Notes under the pieces: generated by a model
Told to the model about the DNA's origin: nothing
Databases searched by the model: none
The model's input: only the letters and a program-made list of their open reading frames with translations
Shown here: positions 15,895 through 23,646 of the stretch, piece after piece
Layout: each line of letters begins with the position of its first letter
Numbering within the stretch: position 1 is the stretch's first letter
Made by a program: the position numbers and the translations under genes
Origin: Chloroflexota bacterium
GTDB taxonomy: Bacteria; Chloroflexota; Dehalococcoidia; Tepidiformales; Tepidiformaceae
DNA: 64,000 nucleotides
Direction of reading: 5' to 3'
NCBI GenBank assembly: GCA_016234445.1
Contig: JACRBT010000019.1
Location: 1-64,000, forward strand

Positions 15895-17331
15895 TCAGGC
15901 GAGGCCCGCCAGCTTCTTCGCGTATTCGAGTGTGCGGCGGCTGTCGTAGGCGCGGGAGATCATGAGCTTTTCGGCTTCGAGCGAGCCTTCGGCGTGGATG
16001 GCGAGGACGGCGTGGTAGCCGCCGAAGTCGCCCGTCGTGAGGTCACTGACCATGTTCATGGCGCGCGTGCGGAGCTCGCCGTCGATGCCGGCGCGGCCGC
16101 CGAGGTACTTGCGGAGGAGGTCGCCGGTGTCGGGGTTGGCGAAGTCTTCGACGCCGGGGCCGGTGACGAGCATGCCGCCGGCGATGTCCTGCACGTGCTG
16201 GAGGGCTTCGTGGTAGTTGTGGGCGAAGTGGTACTTGGCCATGTTCGTGGTGAGGGCGTCGGGGGCGTAGATGCCGGCTTCGTCGGCGCGGCCCCGGATG
16301 GCGGCCATGTCGGTGAGGGCGCGGAGGGTCTCGGCATAGCTGATCAGCCAGATCAGCTTGTCACGGACGTGGGCCGCCCTGGCGATGCCGTTGAGGTCGG
16401 CCATGAGGAGGGCTGAGCCGATGAGGGCGTCGACGAGGGGGAGCTTGTAGGAGACGGCGGTGAAGCGATGGTATTCGACGAAACCGAGGGCCATGGCGCC
16501 GGCGAAGTCGTGTTCCCCGGCCATGAAGACGCGGTCCCAGGGGACGAAGACGTCGTCGAAGATGGTGATGGTCTCCATCATCTTGCGGTCCGCGCTGAGC
16601 GGAGCGTCGAATTCAGCCTTGGGGGCGCCGCCGTAGGGGCTGGCGACGAGCTTGACGCCGGGGGTGTTGACGGGGATGGCGAAAGCGAGCGCGTAGTCGG
16701 CGTCGCCTTCGGACATGGCCCGGGTGGGGAGGACGATGAGCTCGTTGGTGTTGGTGGTGCAGCTGGTGTGGATCTTGGCCCCGCGGACGACGATGCCATC
16801 GGCCCGGCGTTCGACGATGCGGGTGTAGTAGTCGGGGTGAGGCTGCGTGAGGGGGCCCTGGCTGCGGTCGCCTTTCACGTCGGTCTGGGCGACGGAGATC
16901 GTGAGGTCGTTGTCGCGGCAGTGGCGGTAGAAGGCCTGGACGCGCTGGAGGTAGTCGGATTCGTACTTGCGGTCCATGTCGCGGGCGACGCGGTGGAGGG
17001 CGAAGAGGGCGTCGGTGCCGATTTCCTTGACGAGGACGACGAGTGTCTTGCCGAGCGCGGTGGCGGCCTCGATAAGCTGGCTGCGCTTGAGGAGGTCGTC
17101 GGTGCTGGCGGGGATCTTGTAGTAGCGGCTGTAGACGTCGCCGCCCTCCTGAACGATGGAGAGCTCGCGGGTGGCGGGGTCTTCGGCCATCTCGTAGTCG
17201 AGGCAGGCGTGGTGGACGGCCTTCTTGATGACGGGGTGGGTGGTGACATCGGCGACGGGTTCGCCGCGGTAGTAAACGGACCGGCCGTCTTTCAGCGAGT
17301 CGACGTATTGCTGGGGAGTGCGAAGGCCCAT
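15895..17331 (-). CDS. 4-hydroxyphenylacetate 3-hydroxylase (HpaB)-family flavoprotein
   Basis: 478 residues of the HpaB/4-hydroxybutyryl-CoA dehydratase superfamily: RTPQQYVDSLKDGRSVYYRG, AQTDVKGDRSQGPLTQ, ADGIVVRGAKIHTSCTTNTN, FVPWDRVFMAGEHDFAG and EYHRFTAVSYK. Members bind FAD(H2) and act as monooxygenases or as radical dehydratases. In the dehydratase AbfD two cysteines in SCFQRCVG bind a [4Fe-4S] cluster; here that stretch is KTLVVLVKEIGTDA, with no cysteine. So an iron-sulfur dehydratase is unlikely and a flavin monooxygenase or new activity more likely. AGGGG lies 8 nt before the chosen ATG. Confidence 0.82.
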   Translation of the reverse strand: MGLRTPQQYVDSLKDGRSVYYRGEPVADVTTHPVIKKAVHHACLDYEMAEDPATRELSIVQEGGDVYSRYYKIPASTDDLLKRSQLIEAATALGKTLVVLVKEIGTDALFALHRVARDMDRKYESDYLQRVQAFYRHCRDNDLTISVAQTDVKGDRSQGPLTQPHPDYYTRIVERRADGIVVRGAKIHTSCTTNTNELIVLPTRAMSEGDADYALAFAIPVNTPGVKLVASPYGGAPKAEFDAPLSADRKMMETITIFDDVFVPWDRVFMAGEHDFAGAMALGFVEYHRFTAVSYKLPLVDALIGSALLMADLNGIARAAHVRDKLIWLISYAETLRALTDMAAIRGRADEAGIYAPDALTTNMAKYHFAHNYHEALQHVQDIAGGMLVTGPGVEDFANPDTGDLLRKYLGGRAGIDGELRTRAMNMVSDLTTGDFGGYHAVLAIHAEGSLEAEKLMISRAYDSRRTLEYAKKLAGLA

Positions 17332-17480
17332 GGGGATTGCCCCTGTGAAGGTAGTTTGCCTGCGCGGCGAGGGCGCCGGGGCCACTATCATAGGGCCGCC
17401 GGGGAGATGAGGCAGCGGGGCGTGCGTGTGGCCTTTGGTGGCGGTTGCCTCCACCACCCGGGGCGGGCAAGATTCGGCGG

Positions 17481-18248
17481 ATGAAAGTCCTGCGGCTCGG
17501 GAACAGCGAAGACGTGCGTGAGGATATCCCGCTGGAGAAGCGCGCGTACGCGATCGCCGCGCGCCGGCTGGAAGAGGCCTGTGGGGAGCCGGTGGAGACT
17601 GTCCCGCGGGTGATCTGGCCCGAGCCGGAACTCCCGGACCTGGTGCGGGAGTGGCTCGACCGCTACGAGCCCGACATCGTCTTCCTGAAGGTTACCTGGT
17701 ACTGGTGGGGCTACGAGTCCGTGCCGCGCCGGATCGAACGAAAGCTCGGGCGGGTGGGGAAACCGGTCGCCCAGGCCAGCCTCAAAGCAGCGGACATTTC
17801 CTGGCTTTCGACCACGCGGCCGTTCAAGTTCGGGCGGCGCCTGGCCCACCGGCTCATCGGCGGGGACCCCCAGTTCCGGCCGGAGCAGGTGATCAGCGTC
17901 ATGGAAGCGACGATCCGGGCGATCCTGGCGAAAGAGGGCGTGGGGCTGGTTGTGAAAGCCACTGGCGGAGGGCGCGCCCCCGAAGGAGCGCTGGCGGACT
18001 ACTTCGACGCGTTCGTGAAGCGCCGTGAACTGGTTGAGGGGAGCATCAAGCGCTTCTGCGAGGGGCTCGGTGTCGTCTACATCGCGCACGAGAAGCCGGT
18101 CATCCCGAACGACCCGGAGCTGAAGCGCGGGGACGGGATCCATCGCGGCACCGCCGGCCACATGTCGATGGGCGACCATGAGGGCGGGGGGCTGGTGCAG
18201 GCCTGGCGGGCGATGGTGGGCGACGGGGCGACAGCTAGCCGGGGCTGA
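17481..18248 (+). CDS. SGNH/GDSL hydrolase-like protein
   Basis: 255 residues. The N-terminus MKVLRLGNSEDVREDIPLEK resembles SGNH block I (G-x-S) and the C-terminal DGIHRGTAGHMSMGDHEGG resembles block V (D-x-x-H). The catalytic Ser would be S9, and D/H would lie near residue 216-220. The middle (KVTWYWWGYESVPRRIERKL) is unlike well-known esterases, so the call rests on the two ends. The last 14 nt overlap the 3' end of the convergent ligD. Confidence 0.5.
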   Translation: MKVLRLGNSEDVREDIPLEKRAYAIAARRLEEACGEPVETVPRVIWPEPELPDLVREWLDRYEPDIVFLKVTWYWWGYESVPRRIERKLGRVGKPVAQASLKAADISWLSTTRPFKFGRRLAHRLIGGDPQFRPEQVISVMEATIRAILAKEGVGLVVKATGGGRAPEGALADYFDAFVKRRELVEGSIKRFCEGLGVVYIAHEKPVIPNDPELKRGDGIHRGTAGHMSMGDHEGGGLVQAWRAMVGDGATASRG

Positions 18249-20700
18249 GGCTCGGGAGCGCCTGTTCGAGCGTGAGCATGGGGGCGAAGAGGTCGCCCTT
18301 TGCGGCGACACGGGAGAGGACGGCCGCGGCCTCGAAGGAAAGCAGGGAGCGGTCGCCGGTCGAGGCGGCGGCTTCGACTTCGGCCCACTCCACCGGCGTG
18401 GAGACCGTCGGCCGCTCCATGGCGCGGAGCGAATAAACGCTGACGGTCGTCTTCGAGTCGTGATTCTGGCTCCAGTCGATGAAGACTTTTCCCGCTCGCT
18501 GCGACTTCGTCATCGTGGAGACGACCAGATCGCGGTGGCGGCCTTCGAGGAGCGCCGCGACGGCGTGGGCGAAGGGCTTGGTCTCGGCGTAGGTGACCGG
18601 GGTGTTGAGGGGGAGGTAGACCTGCATGCCCTTGGATCCCGAGGTCTTGGCGAAGGTCTGCAGGCCGAAGGCGTCGAAGAGTTCCCGGAGGAGGAGGGCG
18701 ACCCTGGCGCATTCGACGATGCCGGCGGGAGGGCCGGGGTCGAGGTCGAAGACGACCGAGAGGGGGCGTTGGACGTCGTCTTTGCGGGCGAGGAGTGGGT
18801 GGAGTTCGAGCGTTGCGAGGTTCGCGAGCCAGACGACGGTGGCGAGGTCGTTGGCGAGGCAGTAGTTGACCGTCTTGCGGTTGCTTTCGCTCCAGATAGG
18901 CGTGGTCCGCACCCATGGCGGTCGGTGGGAAGGGCACTCCTTTTCGTAGAAGAACGGGGCGGCGACGCCGTCGGGATAGCGCTTGAGCGTGAGGGGACGG
19001 TCTTGGAGGTGCGGCAGGAGGACGGGGGCGATGCGCGTGTAGTAGTCGATGACCTGGGCTTTGGTGAAGGCGGCCGCGGGATACAGGACCTTGTCGAGGT
19101 TGGAGAGCGAGAGCTGGTGGCCTTCGACTTCGACCAGGGTGCGCGGTGACGTCGCCGGGGCGGCGGCGGGGGTTGTGGGCGGAGGCGGTTCGGCCGCGGT
19201 GTCGTCCAGGGGCATGGTGTCTTCGCGGACGATTTCGCGGGGGTCCTTGTCGAGGCGGAGGCCCTTGAAGACGGGGTGGCGGAGCGTGCCGGAGCGGGTC
19301 CACTCGGTGAATTCGACTTCGGCGACGACTTCCGGGCGGGTGAAGTGCGACTCCCGGGGGATGTCGCGAGGGTCGGCGAAGGGGTTCTCCGGCTGTTCGA
19401 GGGGCCGGAGGCGGGCAAGGAGCGCGGCGAGCGCGGGTTCGTCGAAGCCCGAGCCGACACGGCCGGCGAACAGAAGCTGTTGGGGCTCGCCGCGGGCGGC
19501 AGCTTCATCGGGAGTCCCATCGTAGTGCCCGACGAGGATGGCGCCGAGGGTGGACTGGCGGCCGCCTTCGCCCGGCGTCCAGCCGCCGATGACGAGTTCC
19601 TGGCGGTTCGCATGCTTGACCTTCAGCCATGCGGGGGTGCGCTTGCCGGGGTGGTAGGCGCTGTCGAGGCGCTTGGCGACAACGCCTTCAAGTCCCTGCT
19701 GTTTCGTCGCTTCGAACATGGCGGCGCCGCCACCTTCGTGGAATTCGCTCACGCGCCAGGATGGCCCCTGGAGGCCGAGCGACTGGAGCAGGCGTCGACG
19801 CTCGCGGTAGGGAAGCGGCATGGTCACCCGGCCATCCAGGTAGAGGACGTCGAAGATCATGTAGACGACCGGGGACTCCTTCGCGCGGCGGCGGACCAGG
19901 GCCTCGCCCTTGAGGCCGAGGCGGGCCTGGAGGCGTTCGAAGCTGGGAGCGCCGGATTCGCTCGGGGCAACGATTTCGCCGTCGAGGACCACTTCGCGGG
20001 CGCCCAGGGATTCGCCGAGGAACCGCAGTTCGGGGAACTGTTTCGTGATGTCGAGGCCGTTGCGGCTTTCAAGTCGGATGCGGCCGCCTTCGACGTAGGA
20101 GAGGGCGCGGATGCCGTCCCACTTCACCTCGAAGGCGTACTGCTGGTCGTCGCGGGGGAGCTTCGACGGGCGGCAGAGCATCGGGGCGAGGTGACGGGGC
20201 ATGGGTTCGCGGCCCGGGTCCTCGGGCGGGTCCATGCGGTGGACCATCCAGCCGTTGTCGCCGGTGGGGAAGAGGATGTAGCGGCCGTGAATGCGGGAGC
20301 CGTGGAGGGTGACCATGACCTCGTCGTCGCGGAACTTGTGGGTTTCGTAGGTGCCGTGGTCCCAGGCGATGACGCGGCCGGCTCCGTAGCTGCCCGCGGG
20401 GATGTCGCCTTCGAACTCCGCGTAGGCGAGGGGGTGGTCTTCGGTGTGGATGGCGCGATGGTTGGTCTTCGGGTCGAGGGGGAGGCCCTTGGGGATGGCC
20501 CAGGAGACGAGGACTCCGTCGCGTTCGAGGCGGAAGTCCCAGTGGAGGGCGGTGGCGTGGTGTTCCTGGATGACGAAGCGCGGGAGGCCCGGGGAGGGCT
20601 CGGCCTCGGCCGTAGATGGCTCAGGGGTGCGGGCGAAGTCGCGCATTTCGCGGTATTTCGCGAGACGGTCGTGCGCGGAGGTGGGTTCGGAGGCGGCCAT
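18235..20700 (-). CDS. ligD: Multifunctional DNA ligase D (PE-ligase-polymerase)
   Basis: 821 residues with three domains. Residues 1-165 are the 3'-phosphoesterase (RFVIQEHHATALHWDFRLER). Residues about 170-490 are the ATP-dependent ligase (active-site Lys in FEVKWDGIRA; EGVVAKRLDSAYHPGKR). Residues about 530-821 are the primase-polymerase (LSNLDKVLYPAAAFTKAQVI; DLDPG metal motif; SGSKGMQVYLPL). It joins double-strand breaks by non-homologous end joining with Ku. The order PE-Lig-Pol matches Pseudomonas and differs from Mycobacterium. No Ku gene is in the window. Confidence 0.95.
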   Translation of the reverse strand: MAASEPTSAHDRLAKYREMRDFARTPEPSTAEAEPSPGLPRFVIQEHHATALHWDFRLERDGVLVSWAIPKGLPLDPKTNHRAIHTEDHPLAYAEFEGDIPAGSYGAGRVIAWDHGTYETHKFRDDEVMVTLHGSRIHGRYILFPTGDNGWMVHRMDPPEDPGREPMPRHLAPMLCRPSKLPRDDQQYAFEVKWDGIRALSYVEGGRIRLESRNGLDITKQFPELRFLGESLGAREVVLDGEIVAPSESGAPSFERLQARLGLKGEALVRRRAKESPVVYMIFDVLYLDGRVTMPLPYRERRRLLQSLGLQGPSWRVSEFHEGGGAAMFEATKQQGLEGVVAKRLDSAYHPGKRTPAWLKVKHANRQELVIGGWTPGEGGRQSTLGAILVGHYDGTPDEAAARGEPQQLLFAGRVGSGFDEPALAALLARLRPLEQPENPFADPRDIPRESHFTRPEVVAEVEFTEWTRSGTLRHPVFKGLRLDKDPREIVREDTMPLDDTAAEPPPPTTPAAAPATSPRTLVEVEGHQLSLSNLDKVLYPAAAFTKAQVIDYYTRIAPVLLPHLQDRPLTLKRYPDGVAAPFFYEKECPSHRPPWVRTTPIWSESNRKTVNYCLANDLATVVWLANLATLELHPLLARKDDVQRPLSVVFDLDPGPPAGIVECARVALLLRELFDAFGLQTFAKTSGSKGMQVYLPLNTPVTYAETKPFAHAVAALLEGRHRDLVVSTMTKSQRAGKVFIDWSQNHDSKTTVSVYSLRAMERPTVSTPVEWAEVEAAASTGDRSLLSFEAAAVLSRVAAKGDLFAPMLTLEQALPSLSPG

Positions 20701-20722
20701 GGCGTGGGTATTGTGCCATGCC

Positions 20723-20760
20723 CCCTCACCCCCCGGCCCCCTGCTCCCGCTTCGCGGGAC
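20723..20760. repeat. Dispersed GC-rich hairpin repeat, copy 3 (truncated)
   Basis: Same core as copy 1, including CCCGC-TTC-GCGGG, but the closing GAGGGGG arm is missing. It lies between argF and ligD. Confidence 0.75.
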
Positions 20761-20811
20761 GTGCCGGAGTCGGACGGTGGTGACGGGCGCGAGGGACGGG
20801 CGAGACGGAGG

Positions 20812-21747
20812 TTAGCGTTCGACCTGATGGGCGACGCCGAGGAGGAAGGCGACGGCGGCGGCCTGGGCCCAGACGCGGTTCTCGGCCTGGTCGAAGATGA
20901 TCGAGCCGGGGCTTTCGATGACTTCGTCGGTGATCTCTTCGCCGCGGTGGGCGGGGAGGTCGTGCATGACGAAGGCACCGAGGGCGGCGCCGGACATCAG
21001 GTCGCTGTTCAGCTGGAAGCCGGCGAAGTCGATGCGGCGGCGTTCGGCCTCACGCTCCTGGCCCATGGAAGTCCAGACGTCGGTGTAAACGGCTTCGGCG
21101 CCACGGATGGCGGCGCGGGGGTCGGTGACGAGGGTGAGCTTGCCGCCTGAACTCGCGGCCCGGGCGCTGGCTTCGGAGACGAGCCATTCAGGGAGCCCGT
21201 AGCCCTTCGGGGCAGCCATGCGGGTGTCCATGCCGAGCGAGGCGGCGGTGAGGATGAGGCTCGCGGCGACGTTGTTGCCGTCGCCGACAAAGGCGATCGA
21301 GCGGCCGCGGAGGTCGCCCCACTTTTCCTTGAGGGTAAGGATGTCGGCGAGGGCCTGGCAGGGGTGCTCTTCGTTGGTGAGGGCGTTGATGACGGGGATG
21401 CTGGAGAACTCGGCGTACTCTTCGACGATGGCCTGGCCGAAGGTGCGGACGGCGACGATGTCGACGTAGCGGGCGAGGACGCGGGAGACGTCGCGGATGG
21501 CTTCGCGTTCGCCGAGGCCGACCTCGTTGGCGTTGAGCGACATGGCGGTGCCGCCGAGGTGGTGGATCCCGATTTCGAAGCTCACGCGGGTGCGGAGCGA
21601 GGGTTTTTCGAAGAGGAGGGCGAGGTGCTTGCCCTTGAGCAGGGGCTGTGGCTTCCGCTTGAGGGCGGAGGCGGTGTCGAGCAGAAACGAAATCTCCTCC
21701 CCGCTGAGGTCGGCCGCGGAGAGGAGATGGCGGACTTGGTTACCCAT
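20812..21747 (-). CDS. argF: Ornithine carbamoyltransferase
   Basis: 311 residues, normal length. Carbamoyl-phosphate motif KPSLRTRVSFE (in place of STRTR), then NEVGLGEREAIRDVSRVLAR, NALTNEEHPCQALAD, and DVWTSMGQE near the ornithine site. It makes citrulline in arginine synthesis. The ornithine-site HCLP motif reads HDLPAHRGEEI, with Asp replacing the conserved Cys; other motifs are intact, so either this is a lineage variant or the substrate differs. TATACT sits 6 nt before the ATG with no ribosome binding site. No other arg gene is nearby. Confidence 0.88.
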   Translation of the reverse strand: MGNQVRHLLSAADLSGEEISFLLDTASALKRKPQPLLKGKHLALLFEKPSLRTRVSFEIGIHHLGGTAMSLNANEVGLGEREAIRDVSRVLARYVDIVAVRTFGQAIVEEYAEFSSIPVINALTNEEHPCQALADILTLKEKWGDLRGRSIAFVGDGNNVAASLILTAASLGMDTRMAAPKGYGLPEWLVSEASARAASSGGKLTLVTDPRAAIRGAEAVYTDVWTSMGQEREAERRRIDFAGFQLNSDLMSGAALGAFVMHDLPAHRGEEITDEVIESPGSIIFDQAENRVWAQAAAVAFLLGVAHQVER

Positions 21748-21753
21748 GGGCCG

Positions 21754-21759
21754 AGTATA
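21754..21759 (-). promoter_or_regulatory. -10 box (TATACT) for leaderless argF mRNA
   Basis: On the minus strand TATACT is followed by CGGCCC and the ATG at 21747; it is the best -10 match among the leaderless candidates. Confidence 0.55.
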
Positions 21760-21887
21760 CCAGAGGGTGGCGGCGGGCCGGGGCTCCGCGGGATGTGACA
21801 GGGATTGCCCGATTCGTGGATAGATGACGGCGATGGCCGTTAACTTCCGCGTCGATGTGCCGTTATGGATGGTAAGAGGCGACTGAG

Positions 21888-22070
21888 ATGTACACGCAGC
21901 GACTGCCCACCCCGCTCTGGGAGCGAAAGTCGGCCGAAGGGAAGATGTTCCGGCGGATGGAGTGCGACCGTTGCGGGGTGCACTTCCACTTTTCGGAAGC
22001 ACCGCGGGCGACACGGATCCCGCGGTGTCCGGGCTGCGGAAGCACGGGGGCACACCCGGAGGCGGCCTGA
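21888..22070 (+). CDS. Small zinc-ribbon protein
   Basis: 60 residues with two CxxC pairs: MECDRCGVHFHFSE and RCPGCGSTGAH, the pattern of a rubredoxin-like zinc ribbon. The N-terminus is basic (RLPTPLWERKSAEGKMFRRM). AAGAGGCG lies about 8 nt before the ATG. Stand-alone, 45 nt before the tRNA cluster. Function unknown; the cysteine spacing and ribosome binding site support a real gene. Confidence 0.6.
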   Translation: MYTQRLPTPLWERKSAEGKMFRRMECDRCGVHFHFSEAPRATRIPRCPGCGSTGAHPEAA

Positions 22071-22114
22071 GCGTTCGACTCTTTCGGCGAATCTGATACG
22101 ATCTGGGTTCGCGC

Positions 22115-22190
22115 AGGGGTGTAGCTCAGTTGGTAGAGCAGTGGCCTCCAAATCCACCGGTCGCGGGTTCGAGTCCTGCCGCCCCTGCCA
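22115..22190 (+). tRNA. trnW: tRNA-Trp (CCA)
   Basis: Acceptor AGGGGTG pairs with CGCCCCT (one G-T). D arm GCTC/GAGC, anticodon loop CTCCAAA (anticodon CCA), T arm GCGGGTTCGAGTCCTGC, discriminator G and an encoded CCA (22188-22190). Position 31:39 of the anticodon stem is a C-T mismatch. Confidence 0.95.
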
Positions 22191-22275
22191 GCTTTTCGTG
22201 AGATACTCCGGTGCGAGGGCGCAACCTCGGCGTCCTTGATCGAGGCCGGAGACGGTCTTTACGATTGGCGAACGT

Positions 22276-22361
22276 GCCCAGGTGGTGGAATGGCAGACAC
22301 GCTGTCTTGAGGGGGCAGTGCTCTTTTGGGCGTGTGAGTTCAAATCTCACCCTGGGCACCA
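22276..22361 (+). tRNA. trnL: tRNA-Leu (GAG)
   Basis: Acceptor GCCCAGG pairs with CCTGGGC. Anticodon loop TTGAGGG gives anticodon GAG (reads CUC/CUU). A long variable arm marks a class II tRNA. T arm is GTGAGTTCAAATCTCAC. CCA is encoded at 22359-22361. Confidence 0.95.
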
Positions 22362-22377
22362 TTCCAAATTGCGGTCC

Positions 22378-22451
22378 GGCGCCGTGGCCAAGTGGCAAGG
22401 CAGAGCTCTGCAAAAGCTTCACCGCCGGTTCGAATCCGGCCGGCGCCTCCA
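22378..22451 (+). tRNA. trnC: tRNA-Cys (GCA)
   Basis: Acceptor GGCGCCG pairs with CGGCGCC. Anticodon GCA in loop CTGCAAA, discriminator U73 (the tRNA-Cys identity base), and encoded CCA at 22449-22451. It is last in the Trp-Leu-Cys cluster. Confidence 0.95.
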
Positions 22452-22500
22452 ATTCCCTCCCCCAACTTCCTGAGTGTTCCCCCGGCCAGCGGCGCCAGTT

Positions 22501-23037
22501 TCAGGCGGACGGCCAGCCGATGGCGTTCCGGAGACGGATGCCGGAGACGTGCATGGTGCTGTCCCAGGCGTCGCGGAGGGGCGCAAGGGAGGGCATGAGG
22601 CGGAGTTCGACGCCGGCCACGCGAAGCGCTTGGACGAGGTCCCCGACAGGGTCGACGGCCAACGGGGAGACGGGCTCGCGGCTGACGTACATCCAGTCCG
22701 CGTCTTCCCCGGGGGCAGGTTCGAAGCCCGTCGGGGGAAACTGGTAGCGATAGACGGCGATGGAGTGGAGGCGCTCGAGCCAGGCCCATTCGACGCAGGC
22801 CACGCGCCCCTCGCCGCCGCGCCCGAGCCAGCGCTGGCGGTCGGCGGGCGTGGTCGCGGGGAGAGGCCAGAGCAGGATGCGAGGGCAATCGCGAGGGAAG
22901 AGGTAGGTCCAGGCGTGGGCCTCGTCCACGGCCCAGACGAGTGGCTCCACCTCCGGGCGTTCGATGGGCGAGCGGGGAGCGAAGACGGCGATCCCGGGGT
23001 CCTCGGAGAAGTGGTAGAGGCGGGGGATGGCGGTCAT
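22501..23037 (-). CDS. DUF6886-family protein
   Basis: 178 residues. The start RLYHFSEDPGIAVFAPRSPI, then VWAVDEAHAWTYLFPRDCPR and a late DWMYVSREP match the DUF6886 family of uncharacterised proteins. The fold may be ADP-ribosyltransferase-like (H/Y/F pattern at the start), but this is a guess. It begins 9 nt after the MazF stop, so it is probably the third gene of the toxin-antitoxin operon. Confidence 0.75.
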   Translation of the reverse strand: MTAIPRLYHFSEDPGIAVFAPRSPIERPEVEPLVWAVDEAHAWTYLFPRDCPRILLWPLPATTPADRQRWLGRGGEGRVACVEWAWLERLHSIAVYRYQFPPTGFEPAPGEDADWMYVSREPVSPLAVDPVGDLVQALRVAGVELRLMPSLAPLRDAWDSTMHVSGIRLRNAIGWPSA

Positions 23038-23046
23038 CGAGTCAGC

Positions 23047-23382
23047 TCAGTTCGGGGCGTTCAGCGCCAGCGCGACGGCCAGGGCGCGATCGACCTCCCG
23101 CATCCTTGCAGCCGTGAGCGAGCCCACGTAGTCGGTCAGCGCCGTCTTGGGGAGGCTCGTGAGGTTGTCACAGTGGAGACTACTGTGGTGTTTGAGGCCC
23201 TCGGACTCATCGACTTCTACCTGGGTGCTCGCGCCGTGGTAGTTCGAATACACGGGAACGCAGACCACGGTGGTGTAGGACGAGTCAATGAGCGCCTGGC
23301 GGCTGACAATCAGGTAGACGCGACTCCGGCGGGGGTCGCCGGGCCTGGGGAGCGAGACGCGATATAGCTCGCCGCGTCTCAC
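23047..23382 (-). CDS. mazF: MazF/PemK-type toxin
   Basis: 111 residues with the MazF start MRRGELYRVSLPRPGDPRRS, SRVYLIVSRQALIDS, VVCVPVYSNYHG and CDNLTSLPKTAL. These are sequence-specific endoribonucleases that cleave mRNA or tRNA when not bound by antitoxin. The start overlaps the stop of the antitoxin gene (ATGA), the normal antitoxin-first order. Confidence 0.9.
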   Translation of the reverse strand: MRRGELYRVSLPRPGDPRRSRVYLIVSRQALIDSSYTTVVCVPVYSNYHGASTQVEVDESEGLKHHSSLHCDNLTSLPKTALTDYVGSLTAARMREVDRALAVALALNAPN

Positions 23383-23624
23383 TCGTCGCCGGCCGGCGCA
23401 AGGGCTGCCTGGAACTCAAGGACTTCAAGCGCCTCGGCGTTCAACTCCGCCGCGTTCGCGTTGATGATGGCGATGTCGCGCTGGTCCCGCTCGTCGCACT
23501 GGCGGCGCCGGATCTCGGCCCAGGTGGCATCCTCGATGAACTCCGAGCGGCTTTCGTCGCCGGACACGCGGGCGATTGCCCGAAGGAGGTCTTCCGAGAG
23601 CGTGACGGATGTCTTGACTTTCAT
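23379..23624 (-). CDS. mazE: Ribbon-helix-helix antitoxin for MazF
   Basis: 81 residues. The N-terminus MKVKTSVTLSEDLLRAIARV is a ribbon-helix-helix DNA-binding domain; the acidic C-terminal part (residues 45-81) should wrap the toxin. It binds its own promoter as a complex with MazF. The -10 box TATGAT lies 6 nt before the ATG and is flanked by repeated CATACCAC units, a likely operator. Confidence 0.85.
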   Translation of the reverse strand: MKVKTSVTLSEDLLRAIARVSGDESRSEFIEDATWAEIRRRQCDERDQRDIAIINANAAELNAEALEVLEFQAALAPAGDE

Positions 23625-23643
23625 ACCACCATCATACCACTCA
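23625..23643 (-). promoter_or_regulatory. mazEF promoter and likely operator
   Basis: The minus strand has TATGAT (23631-23636) 6 nt before the mazE ATG. Read on the plus strand, CATACCAC occurs twice (from 23622 and 23633), overlapping this box, as expected for repression by an RHH antitoxin. Confidence 0.5.
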
Positions 23644-23646
23644 CCA

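Noticed and set aside
19276-21150. A 624-codon plus-strand frame opposite ligD and argF
   Set aside because: It is a Gly/Ala/Glu-rich mirror of two well-defined genes and crosses the gap between them.
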